DNA of 25,961 nucleotides from contig WGSR01000003.1 of the NCBI GenBank assembly GCA_014871545.1, forward strand, positions 1 to 25,961, read 5' to 3'. The translations under genes and the position numbers were made by a program. Below are positions 13,808 to 21,140 of the stretch, piece after piece. A model generated the notes under the pieces. That model searched no databases and was not told the origin of the DNA. It worked only from the letters and a program-made list of their open reading frames with translations. The stretch comes from Collinsella sp. GTDB lineage: Bacteria > Actinomycetota > Coriobacteriia > Coriobacteriales > Coriobacteriaceae. The stretch's first letter is position 1. Every line of letters begins with the position of its first letter.

Positions 13808-15046
13808 ATGGGTTGCAATCAAATCCTGGACCGTTATATCGAGCAGTTGATCGAAACCTCTACGCCGCAGGCGCCGGCTTGGAATATCGAAAAGCTCCGT
13901 GCCGGTAAGGAGAACACCTGGAACTATATCGACGGCTGCATGATCAAGGCGCTCATCGAGCTGTACGAGATCACGGGTGAGCAGCGCTACCTGACCTTTG
14001 CCGATGACTACATCGATTTCTTTGTCCAGGACGACGGTACCATCAAGCATTACAACCCGCAGGAGTACAACCTCGATAACGTCAATGCGGGCAAGACCCT
14101 CTACAAGCTCTATGACCTGGTGGGCAAGCCCAAGTACCGTGCCGCCATGGACACCATCTACCGCCAGCTCGAGACCCAGCCGCGCACCAAAGAAGGCGTG
14201 TTTTGGCACAAGGCCGTCTATCCCAACCAGATCTGGCTCGATGGCATGTATATGGCCCAGCCGTTCTACATGCAGTACGAGCTGAGCTTCCACAACCGTC
14301 GTGCCTGCTCGGACAGCTTCCATATGTTCCAGGTCGTGCATGACCTGATGCGCAACCCCCTCAACGGTCTGTACTATCACGCTTACGACGCGAGCCGCAA
14401 ACAGTTCTGGTGCGACCCGGTCACCGGCCTTTCGGCTAACTTCTGGCTGCGCGCCGAGGGCTGGTTTGCCATGGCACTCATCGATACCTGGGAGCTCATG
14501 CCGCCTTCGATGTCAGCCGAGAAGGACGAGATTCGCAAGATGTTCCACGACCTGATCGATGCCATGCTGCCGTATCAGGACGAGAAGACCGGCATGTGGC
14601 ATCAGGTCATCAACCTGCCCAATATCGCCCCCAACTACCTGGAGGAGTCTGGTAGCGCGATTTTTGCCAATGCCATCATGAAGGGCGTGCGTCTAGGCGT
14701 GCTGGGCGAGCGTTACTACCAGTACGGCCGTCGCGCCTTCGACGGCATCTGCGAGACCTGCCTGTCCGAGCATGATGGGCAGCTGGCGCTCGACAACATC
14801 TGCCTGGTCGCGGGCTTGGGAAACACCGCGCACCGCGAGGGCACGTTTGGTTACTACATGAGCGAGCCTATCGTCAAAAACGATGCGAAGGGCGTGGCGC
14901 CGCTGGTGCTTGCCTATATCGAGACCATGCATCACGACAAACTGGCCGGCAGGCATGACCCGCTTGCTCCCTCGGGCGTGTGCTCTATCGAGGACCCGTT
15001 TGGCGGATACACCCCGGGCATCAACGCTCATAAGGGATGTGAATAA
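13808..15046 (+). CDS. Glycoside hydrolase family 105, unsaturated galacturonyl/rhamnogalacturonyl hydrolase
   Basis: Removes the 4,5-unsaturated uronic acid that pectate or rhamnogalacturonan lyases leave at the non-reducing end of oligomers (YteR/RhiN family). The 412-residue (alpha/alpha)6-barrel protein shows the catalytic-site motif YPNQIWLDGMYMAQPF, with the likely acid Asp145, and RAEGW at 215-219. Asp90 in YNLDNVNAG fits a substrate-binding position. No signal peptide is present. GAGGGGA (13796-13802) lies 5 bases before the ATG. It is the first gene of its own unit behind operators C1 and C2, followed after one base by the TIM-barrel gene. No lyase is encoded in the window, so its unsaturated substrates must come from elsewhere in the genome or from other organisms. 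Confidence 0.92.
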   Translation: MGCNQILDRYIEQLIETSTPQAPAWNIEKLRAGKENTWNYIDGCMIKALIELYEITGEQRYLTFADDYIDFFVQDDGTIKHYNPQEYNLDNVNAGKTLYKLYDLVGKPKYRAAMDTIYRQLETQPRTKEGVFWHKAVYPNQIWLDGMYMAQPFYMQYELSFHNRRACSDSFHMFQVVHDLMRNPLNGLYYHAYDASRKQFWCDPVTGLSANFWLRAEGWFAMALIDTWELMPPSMSAEKDEIRKMFHDLIDAMLPYQDEKTGMWHQVINLPNIAPNYLEESGSAIFANAIMKGVRLGVLGERYYQYGRRAFDGICETCLSEHDGQLALDNICLVAGLGNTAHREGTFGYYMSEPIVKNDAKGVAPLVLAYIETMHHDKLAGRHDPLAPSGVCSIEDPFGGYTPGINAHKGCE

Positions 15047-15047
15047 C

Positions 15048-15953
15048 GTGGGGGCTATTACTCCGGGTGTGCGTTTGCACGACCTTCCGCAGGGGACCGT
15101 CGAGGAACGCATCCGCATGGCGGGAGAGCTGGGCTTTTCGTGCATTCAGCTGCCGAGCAAGGTGCTCTACGCATCGATGGGGATCGATCGAGGCGGCCTG
15201 ACCCGCGAGCTTGCCGACCATTTGCTTGCGGTGCTCGACGAGGCGGGCGTTTCGGTCGCCGTGCTCGGCTGCTATAAGAATTTGGCGACGCCCGATCGCC
15301 AACAGCTCGTGGATAACATTGCCGAGTACGAGGCATGCCTGAACTTTGCCCAGATGCTCGGCGGATGCCCGGTTGGCACCGAGACCGGTCGCCCCAATGC
15401 GCAGAACCGCGTTGCTGACGACCGCATGACCGATGGGGCACTCGAAGCGTTTACAGACGGGCTTGCACGCGTCTGCGATCGGGCCGAGGCCGTGGGCGGG
15501 CAAATTTTGATCGAGCCCGGTTGGAACGAGACGGTTAATACTCCGGATCGCTGCCGTGAGGTGCTGGAGCGCGTCTCGAGCCCGTCGCTCGGCGTGATCT
15601 ACGACCCGGTATCGCTGCTGCACCCCAGTGTCGTTGACGAAGCGCAGGAAATCACCGCGCGCATGCTCTACTTATGCGGCAGTAAGATCCGCGTGCTGCA
15701 CGCCAAGGATTTTGAGATCGTTGATAACGAGGACGAAGCCGGTTGGTGCGACGGTACGGGTTCACGTCTGGTGTGTCATGGCGTGGGCGAGACGGGCCGC
15801 TATGACTTTGAGCCCGTAGTGGCCTGGGCGGCTGCCGCCTGCCCTGGGATTCCCTGCGTGGTCGAGAACAGTGTGCCGGCGACGGCGGCTGACTGCCTGG
15901 CGACACTCGAGCACATGTCCGCTCGCTGCGGGGCTTCGCATCGCGAGTTATAG
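15048..15953 (+). CDS. Sugar isomerase/epimerase-like TIM-barrel protein
   Basis: A 301-residue protein of the xylose-isomerase-like TIM-barrel superfamily (sugar phosphate isomerase/epimerase). Four expected metal ligands are visible in order: Glu156 (ILIEPGWN), Asp186 (GVIYDPVS), His218 (RVLHAKD) and Glu273 (CVVENS). The GTG at 15048 is chosen because AAGGGA (15032-15037) is 10 bases ahead; the other in-frame GTG at 15039 is too close. The start lies one base after the GH105 stop, so the two genes are very probably co-translated. The reaction is unknown. Its link to GH105 suggests it handles the released unsaturated uronate or an intermediate derived from it. No kduI or kduD is present here. 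That role is an inference. Confidence 0.85.
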   Translation: MGAITPGVRLHDLPQGTVEERIRMAGELGFSCIQLPSKVLYASMGIDRGGLTRELADHLLAVLDEAGVSVAVLGCYKNLATPDRQQLVDNIAEYEACLNFAQMLGGCPVGTETGRPNAQNRVADDRMTDGALEAFTDGLARVCDRAEAVGGQILIEPGWNETVNTPDRCREVLERVSSPSLGVIYDPVSLLHPSVVDEAQEITARMLYLCGSKIRVLHAKDFEIVDNEDEAGWCDGTGSRLVCHGVGETGRYDFEPVVAWAAAACPGIPCVVENSVPATAADCLATLEHMSARCGASHREL

Positions 15954-15992
15954 CATTGGCTTTTGCTGTGTCGGCAGATTGAGATTACCTGT

Positions 15993-16031
15993 ATGGGGGC
16001 GGCGGTGAAGGGTCTTTATCGTCGCCCCCAT
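15993..16031 (+). other. Very stable 18-bp hairpin upstream of the GltD-like gene
   Basis: ATGGGGGCGGCGGTGAAG (15993-16010) pairs with the segment 16014-16031, ending CGTCGCCCCCAT, over 18 pairs with a few wobbles and a 3-base loop. No T run follows. It could end the GH105 unit by a non-canonical route or be a leader element of the next gene, whose GTG is 26 bases away. Confidence 0.55.
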
Positions 16032-16057
16032 TGGATTGCATTAAAAAGGGGAGTTGC

Positions 16058-17275
16058 GTGGCTATCCACATTGTCGAAGAGGCGAATCGTTGCCTAGGTT
16101 GTAAAAGGGCGTTCTGTCAGATTAAGGGCTGCCCGGTTCAGACGCCTATTCCGCAGGTCATCGACCTGTTCAAACAGCGTCGTCTAGAAGAGGCGGGCGA
16201 GCTGCTGTTCCAGAACAATCCCATGAGCGCGGTCTGCTCCGTGGTGTGCAACCATTCGGGCCAGTGCGAGGGTGCTTGCACCCAGGGCCGCAAGGGCACA
16301 CCCGTGCATTTCTCGAGCATCGAGAACTATATCTCGACAGCGTATTTGGATCGTAAGGAGTGGACGCCCGCGCCGTCGTGCGGCAAACAGGTTGCTGTGG
16401 TCGGTTCCGGTCCTGCCGGTATTACCGTGGCCATTAAGATGGCCCAGCTGGGCTGTGCCGTCACGGTATTTGAACAGCGCCCCGAGATCGGCGGTGTGCT
16501 GGAGTACGGTATCCCCGAGTTCCGTCTGCCGCGCTCGCTCGTGCAAAAGTACCGCCACGTGATGTGCTCGCTCGGCGTGCGCGTTCGCCCCTCGACCACC
16601 ATCGGCGGTGCGCTCCACATCGACGACCTGCTGCGCGACGGCTACGATGCGGTCTTTGTCGGTACTGGTACCTGGCGAGCTCGAAAGCTGGGTATTCCCG
16701 GCGAGTCGCGCGGCAACGTGCTGTTTGGTATCGATTATCTGGTCGATCCCACGAGCGTGGCAATCGGGCAGAACGTGGCGGTTATCGGCGCCGGCAATGT
16801 GGCCATGGATGTTGCCCGCACGGCCCTGCGCTCGGGTGCTCGCAAGGTCACCGTGTATGCCCGTTCGCGCCATATCTCGGCCATCGATGACGAGGTAGAG
16901 CTGACCGAGCTCGATGGTGCCGAAATCGTGTGCGGCAAGGCGATTTTTGCCATCGACGATAACGGTCCGGTCTTCGAGACGGCTATCTTCGACGAGGAGA
17001 ATAACGTGGTGGGCTACGAGGAAGAGCTTGACCATGTGTCTGCCGATACGGTTGTGATTGCGGCGTCTCAGGTGCCCAAAGACAAGCTTGTGCTTACGAC
17101 GGGTGGTCTGGAGACCGACCATCGCGGCCTTCTTTCGGTCGACGAGAACGGCATGACAACGGTGCCTGGCGTCTTTGCCGCCGGCGACGTGGTTAACGGC
17201 CCGCTGACGGTTGTTCACGCCGTAGCCGGCGCCAAGCTCGCCGTCGAAGGCATGACTGCCTATTTGGGTCTCTAA
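16058..17275 (+). CDS. GltD/NfnB-like NAD(P)H-dependent Fe-S flavoprotein oxidoreductase
   Basis: A 405-residue protein resembling the small subunit of glutamate synthase and the B subunit of ferredoxin:NADP transhydrogenase. The N-terminal domain carries two cysteine sets typical of two [4Fe-4S] clusters: CLGCKRAFCQIKGC (Cys12, 15, 20, 25) and CSVVCNHSGQCEGAC (Cys60, 64, 70, 74). An FAD site follows (VAVVGSGPAG, 112-121) and later an NAD(P)H site (VAVIGAGNVAMD, near 250). The C-terminus has the FAD-contact motif FAAGDVVNGP. GTG 16058 follows GGGGAG (16048-16053). The in-frame TTG at 16031 lies in the hairpin and is not used. No large GltB subunit or NfnA partner is adjacent, so the electron acceptor is unknown. 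It is probably transcribed independently of the pectin units. Confidence 0.88.
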   Translation: MAIHIVEEANRCLGCKRAFCQIKGCPVQTPIPQVIDLFKQRRLEEAGELLFQNNPMSAVCSVVCNHSGQCEGACTQGRKGTPVHFSSIENYISTAYLDRKEWTPAPSCGKQVAVVGSGPAGITVAIKMAQLGCAVTVFEQRPEIGGVLEYGIPEFRLPRSLVQKYRHVMCSLGVRVRPSTTIGGALHIDDLLRDGYDAVFVGTGTWRARKLGIPGESRGNVLFGIDYLVDPTSVAIGQNVAVIGAGNVAMDVARTALRSGARKVTVYARSRHISAIDDEVELTELDGAEIVCGKAIFAIDDNGPVFETAIFDEENNVVGYEEELDHVSADTVVIAASQVPKDKLVLTTGGLETDHRGLLSVDENGMTTVPGVFAAGDVVNGPLTVVHAVAGAKLAVEGMTAYLGL

Positions 17276-17290
17276 CACATCCCATCCATT

Positions 17291-17363
17291 AGTTGCGGTG
17301 AAATACGGACTGTTTTGGCTGCCAAAAGCCTCATCTACTCCGTATTCCACCGCAACTTTTTTT
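17291..17363 (+). repeat. Palindromic terminator-like repeat, copy 1
   Basis: AGTTGCGGTGAAATACGGA (17291-17309) is matched at 18 of 19 positions by the reverse complement of 17339-17357, and seven T follow. An inner hairpin, TTTTGG-CTG-CCAAAA, lies in the loop. A second copy starts at 25707. It sits between two convergent genes and can terminate the GltD-like transcript; on the opposite strand there is no T run after the stem. Confidence 0.8.
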
Positions 17364-17373
17364 GTGAGGTGGG

Positions 17374-18078
17374 CTAGAGACGCTGCATGCGGTACCCGAC
17401 ACCCATGTGCGTCTGAATCATCTTGGGGTGAGAGGGGTCTGCCTCGATCTTCTTGCGCAGGGTGCGCATGAACACGCGCAGGCTCGCCAGATCGCTGTCC
17501 CAGCTCGTGCCCCATATCTCGCGGGTGATGAAGGTGTGGGTGAGCACCTTGTCGACGTTTTTCGCCAGAAGGACGAGCAATTTGTACTCGGTTGGGGTGA
17601 GCGAGAGCTCGCGTCCGTCTTTCGTCGCGTATCCCGCGGCGTAGTCGATATGCAGCGGACCGTTGTCAAACGTGCTCGCTTCTGTCGACTCGCTCGACGC
17701 CATCGAGGAGCGCCTCAAATTCGCACGGACGCGCGCGAGCAACTCATCCACAGAAAAGGGCTTGGTGAGGTAGTCGTCTGCCCCTGCGTCAAGCGCTGCA
17801 ATCTTGTCGGAATCTTCGGTGCGCGCCGAAATGACGATAATGGGGACTGCCGACCAGCTTCGGATCTTCGTGATGACCTCGATACCGTCAATGTCAGGAA
17901 GGCCGAGGTCGAGCATGATGAGGCTGGGGCCGTGCGACACCGCATCCATGATGGCGGCCTGGCCGTTGCAAACCTTGCTCACGACATAGCCGTGGAGGTC
18001 AAGCGCGGTCGAAACGAGGTTTTGAACGGTCAGGTCATCTTCGACCAGGAGGATGCGTGGCTTAGCGGCATTATTCAT
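17374..18078 (-). CDS. kdpE: KdpE response regulator for potassium transport
   Basis: A 234-residue OmpR/PhoB-type regulator that activates kdpFABC when phosphorylated by KdpD. The receiver domain covers about residues 7-120, with acidic pocket ED (14-15), phospho-acceptor Asp57 in LIMLDLGLPD and Lys106 in YLTKPF. The winged-helix DNA-binding domain is C-terminal and contains LSLTPTEYKLL and ends GVGYRMQRL. The start codon at 18078 lies inside the end of kdpD (8-base overlap), with GAGGAG inside kdpD serving as ribosome site. It is co-transcribed with kdpD and ends convergently with the GltD-like gene. Confidence 0.95.
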   Translation of the reverse strand: MNNAAKPRILLVEDDLTVQNLVSTALDLHGYVVSKVCNGQAAIMDAVSHGPSLIMLDLGLPDIDGIEVITKIRSWSAVPIIVISARTEDSDKIAALDAGADDYLTKPFSVDELLARVRANLRRSSMASSESTEASTFDNGPLHIDYAAGYATKDGRELSLTPTEYKLLVLLAKNVDKVLTHTFITREIWGTSWDSDLASLRVFMRTLRKKIEADPSHPKMIQTHMGVGYRMQRL

Positions 18079-20806
18079 GAATCTCGATCTCCTCGGCGGG
18101 CAGGGTAAAACGGAAGACGGCCCCATGGGGGTGGTTGTCGCGAACTTCGATGACGCCGCCATGCGCCTCCACGATGGAGCGGCAGAGCGACAGCCCAAGG
18201 CCGATGCTTCGACGCGAATCCACGGGCCGCGTATTGCTTGAGGTGAAGAAGCGCTCAAAGATATGAGGCTTGTCGCAGTCTGCCACACCCGGCCCATCGT
18301 CTGCGACGTCCACCACGACGAGCGCACCCTCGCGACGTGCGCTGATGGTGACAGTCGAGTCCTCGGGCGTGTATTTGAAGGCGTTCATGATGAGATTCGT
18401 AAGCACCTGCATGATGAGATGGACGTCGATGCGTACCAGCAGGATGTCGTCAGTGTGCTCGATGGTGACGGCACGTCCATGCGATGCTTGGGCGACATGG
18501 CTGAGGGCGGCCTCGATGACCTCGTCGATGAGCTCGGATGTTAAGTTGAGGCGAATGGTGCCGTCCTCGACGCGTGTGATGGCGAGGAGGTTTTCCACGG
18601 TATCGATAAGCCAGAGGGAGTCGTCGTAGATGGCATCGGCAAGATCGCAGCGTTGTTCGAGGCTGAGCTTCTCGTCGCTCTTCCGAAGGATTGCCGCAGA
18701 TCCGGATATAGCCGTGAGGGGTGTCCTCAAATCGTGGCCGATGGAGCGCAAAAGGTTGGCGCGCAGCTGCTCGTTTTTCGCCAAGACCGCAGCCTCTTCG
18801 CGCTCTTGCGCCGCCCGGTCGCTTTCGAGCGCCAAGGCGCATTCACCTACGATAGATAGGACGATCGAATGCTCGAAGGCTTCGATCTCGCGCCCCTCCA
18901 GGGCGATGCCGATGACACCGAATACCTTGTCGCCGGTGCGAACCGCGAGGTAGAGACAGCGCGCCTCAGGCAGGGTCCGCGTGCTTGCGCCCGCGCGCTT
19001 GTTGTTGGTGTAGGTCCAGGTTGCAACGGCGCGCTCGTAGTCGGTGAGCAGCGACGCGGATCGGTTTTCGGTGCCAGCGGACTCATAGAGCGCCTTGCCG
19101 AGCGTGCCGTGTTCGGCGGGGTAGAAGACCACGTCGAGTTTTAGCAGTTTGACGAGTTGGTTCATGGCGACGCGGGCGCACTCCTCCGCGCTATGGGCTT
19201 GCTGCAAGAGCTGGTTCGTTTCGAGGAGTACGCGCGTTTTGAATGCGTTCTCGGCGGATGTACGGGCGTTGTCGGCGATGCGCGCAGTTAACTCGCCGGC
19301 GACCATAGCGGTGGCGAACATGATACCGAACGTGACCAGATAGCTTCGGTCGTAGCTGGCGAGCGAAAACAGAGGCGTGACGAAGCAGAAGTTGTAAAGC
19401 ACTACAGAGAGCACGCTCGATACGATCGTGCAGATACGCCCCGTCGTGGTGACGGCGGTCAGCAGGGCCGTGAAGATATAGAGGGATATGATGCTGGAAT
19501 CGGCAAATCCCAGATGGCGGAAAGCCGTGCCGATCGCCGTGGCGACAAGAGAGAGGGCCAGCGTGCGAAGCACGTTTCGGCTGCTGGGCGGCTGCAGGGC
19601 GAGCGTACGGCGGCGTCCTTTGGGCCGGGAGGGCGGAGTCGACTGGTCTGGAATGATGTAAATGTCGAGGTTCGGGGCGAATGTTATGAGCTGTTCTACG
19701 AGAGATTTGCGGCCAAAGAGGGCCTGACGGACGCTGCTGCGCTCGCCCGTGCGCCCCATGACGATCTTCGAAATACCCGACAGGCGCGCGAACTCGGAGA
19801 TCTGAAACGCGATGTCGTCGCCATAGACGGTTTCCATATGTGCTCCGAGCTGCTCGGCTAGGGCGATATTGGCTGCAAGCTTGGTGCGCTCATTATCGCT
19901 CATGGCTTGCGTGTGCGGGCTCTCTACGAACAGGGCGACGAGCTCGCTGCGAAACGCTTTCGCCATGCGCGCGGCGGCACGGACGATGCGGGGATTGGTC
20001 GGCGCCGGGGAGACACAGACTAAGATACGCTCCCTGGTGTAGTAGTCACGGTTTCCCAGCACGCGTGCGGCGTCTGTGAGGTGGCCGGTGCGATCGGCGC
20101 AGCGGCGCAGCGCGATTTCTCGGAGTGCGGTGAGGTTCTCGACGGTAAAAAAATGCTGTTGCGCTCGGGCGGCTTGCGCGGGACGGTAGACGAGGCCGGC
20201 GCGAAGGCGCTCAAGTAGGTCTTCGGGCTCTATGTCGACGAGCTCGACCTGGTCGGCATCATCGAAGATACGGTCGGGGATTCGTTCGCTCACGACAACG
20301 CCGGTGATGGATGCAACCATGTCGTTTAGGCTCTCGATATGCTGAACGTTCACGGTCGTATAGACGTCGATGCCCGCATGTAGAAGTTCCTCGACGTCTC
20401 GATAGCGTTTGTCGTGGCGAGACCCCGGCGCATTCGTATGGGCGAGCTCGTCGACAAGGATGAGCTGAGGGGCGCGTTCGATAGCCGCATCTAGATCGAA
20501 CTCGCTGAGCGCAATGCCGTTGTGCTCGATGAGTTTACAGGGCACGTTCTCAAGCCCTTGTGCAAGATGGGCAGTTGCCGGACGTTCGTGCGGCTCAATG
20601 TACCCCGCGACGACGTCAACACCTCGCCGCTTGGCGGCGTGGGCGGCTTGAAGCATCGCATAGGTTTTGCCTGCGCCGGCAGCGTAGCCAAAGAAAATCT
20701 TGAGGTGTCCCCGGCTGGTTCGAGCGTCATCGGCGACCTCGTCTTTCTCAATTGCCTTGAGGATGAGGTCTGGATTGACGCGAGTGTCCGATGCGTCGCG
20801 CTGCAT
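18071..20806 (-). CDS. kdpD: KdpD sensor histidine kinase for potassium limitation
   Basis: A 911-residue membrane sensor kinase of standard KdpD layout. The N-terminal KdpD domain has Walker A GYAAGAGKT (40-48) and a Walker-B-like LILVDELAHTN (116-126). It is followed by a universal-stress-protein-like domain (about 240-375), four closely spaced membrane segments (about 400-500), a GAF-like region, a HisKA domain with GHDLRTPL (phospho-acceptor His691), and a HATPase domain with the N-box near NLIMNAFKYTPE and G-boxes DDGPGV and GLGL. Start 20806 is preferred because AGAAAGG lies 8 bases ahead on the minus strand; the longer in-frame extension has no ribosome site. The gene is divergent from kdpFABC and lies upstream of kdpE in the same unit. 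Confidence 0.95.
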   Translation of the reverse strand: MQRDASDTRVNPDLILKAIEKDEVADDARTSRGHLKIFFGYAAGAGKTYAMLQAAHAAKRRGVDVVAGYIEPHERPATAHLAQGLENVPCKLIEHNGIALSEFDLDAAIERAPQLILVDELAHTNAPGSRHDKRYRDVEELLHAGIDVYTTVNVQHIESLNDMVASITGVVVSERIPDRIFDDADQVELVDIEPEDLLERLRAGLVYRPAQAARAQQHFFTVENLTALREIALRRCADRTGHLTDAARVLGNRDYYTRERILVCVSPAPTNPRIVRAAARMAKAFRSELVALFVESPHTQAMSDNERTKLAANIALAEQLGAHMETVYGDDIAFQISEFARLSGISKIVMGRTGERSSVRQALFGRKSLVEQLITFAPNLDIYIIPDQSTPPSRPKGRRRTLALQPPSSRNVLRTLALSLVATAIGTAFRHLGFADSSIISLYIFTALLTAVTTTGRICTIVSSVLSVVLYNFCFVTPLFSLASYDRSYLVTFGIMFATAMVAGELTARIADNARTSAENAFKTRVLLETNQLLQQAHSAEECARVAMNQLVKLLKLDVVFYPAEHGTLGKALYESAGTENRSASLLTDYERAVATWTYTNNKRAGASTRTLPEARCLYLAVRTGDKVFGVIGIALEGREIEAFEHSIVLSIVGECALALESDRAAQEREEAAVLAKNEQLRANLLRSIGHDLRTPLTAISGSAAILRKSDEKLSLEQRCDLADAIYDDSLWLIDTVENLLAITRVEDGTIRLNLTSELIDEVIEAALSHVAQASHGRAVTIEHTDDILLVRIDVHLIMQVLTNLIMNAFKYTPEDSTVTISARREGALVVVDVADDGPGVADCDKPHIFERFFTSSNTRPVDSRRSIGLGLSLCRSIVEAHGGVIEVRDNHPHGAVFRFTLPAEEIEIHE

Positions 20807-21050
20807 AGCGTAGCCTTTCTGAAGCGTTGTCCATGCGTGCATACGCGGTGAGGACGCCACTGTATGCTCGCGAGGTCGAGTATAGGCGCACTGCAGCCGC
20901 AATAGTGCTTTCTACCTGCATCTTTACGGCATCTTAAGGACGTGGGCCCCGGCCCTCACGCCTCTTTAATCCCTAGAAGCGTTTACTGTCCCCAGACGCT
21001 TGCGAGAGCAGGCGTCCGAGACATCGGACCGCGCGTGAAAGGGGCGGTAA
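20807..21050. promoter_or_regulatory. Divergent kdpDE / kdpFABC control region
   Basis: This 244-bp gap must hold both divergent promoters and any KdpE site. On the minus strand TATACT (complement of 20879-20884) is a possible -10 for kdpDE; on the plus strand TTTAAT (20965-20970) is a weak -10 candidate for kdpF. A 9-bp stem with a GAGA tetraloop, GACGCTTGC (20995-21003) with GCAGGCGTC (21008-21016), falls in the probable kdpF leader. I cannot assign -35 elements or a KdpE box with confidence. Confidence 0.4.
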
Positions 21051-21137
21051 ATGGACATCCTCAGTCCCATCATCGGAGTCGTCTGCATTGGACTCTTTAT
21101 CTATTACATCTACATTCTGATGAGGAGTGATTCGTAA
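21051..21137 (+). CDS. kdpF: KdpF, small stabilising subunit of the Kdp potassium pump
   Basis: A 28-residue membrane peptide with one hydrophobic helix (about residues 7-23, rich in I, V, L, Y and F), ending LMRSDS before TAA at 21135-21137. Length and position directly before kdpA match KdpF, which in other bacteria stabilises the KdpABC complex. AAAGGGG (21038-21044) is 6 bases before the ATG. Only three bases separate it from kdpA, whose ribosome site GAGGAG is inside the kdpF end. Confidence 0.9.
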   Translation: MDILSPIIGVVCIGLFIYYIYILMRSDS

Positions 21138-21140
21138 ACT

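Noticed and set aside
16031..16057. TTG start for the GltD-like gene giving nine extra residues
   Set aside because: The codon is the last base pairs of the 18-bp hairpin and has no ribosome site; GTG 16058 follows GGGGAG.
17276..17373. Protein-like minus-strand frames running through the 71-bp repeat, giving a similar peptide (core VAVEYGVD) at both copies
   Set aside because: The similarity comes from the repeated palindrome, and the frames overlap convergent gene ends without ribosome sites.
20343..20353. A TGAACGTTCAC sequence inside kdpD, identical to the operator core
   Set aside because: It lies deep in coding sequence for the KdpD motif VNVQH, is single, and its flanks do not match; probably chance, although regulator binding there is not excluded.
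20807..21050. A c-di-AMP (ydaO-type) riboswitch before kdpFABC
   Set aside because: The leader is too short and the conserved core of that RNA class is not visible; only a simple stem-loop is seen.
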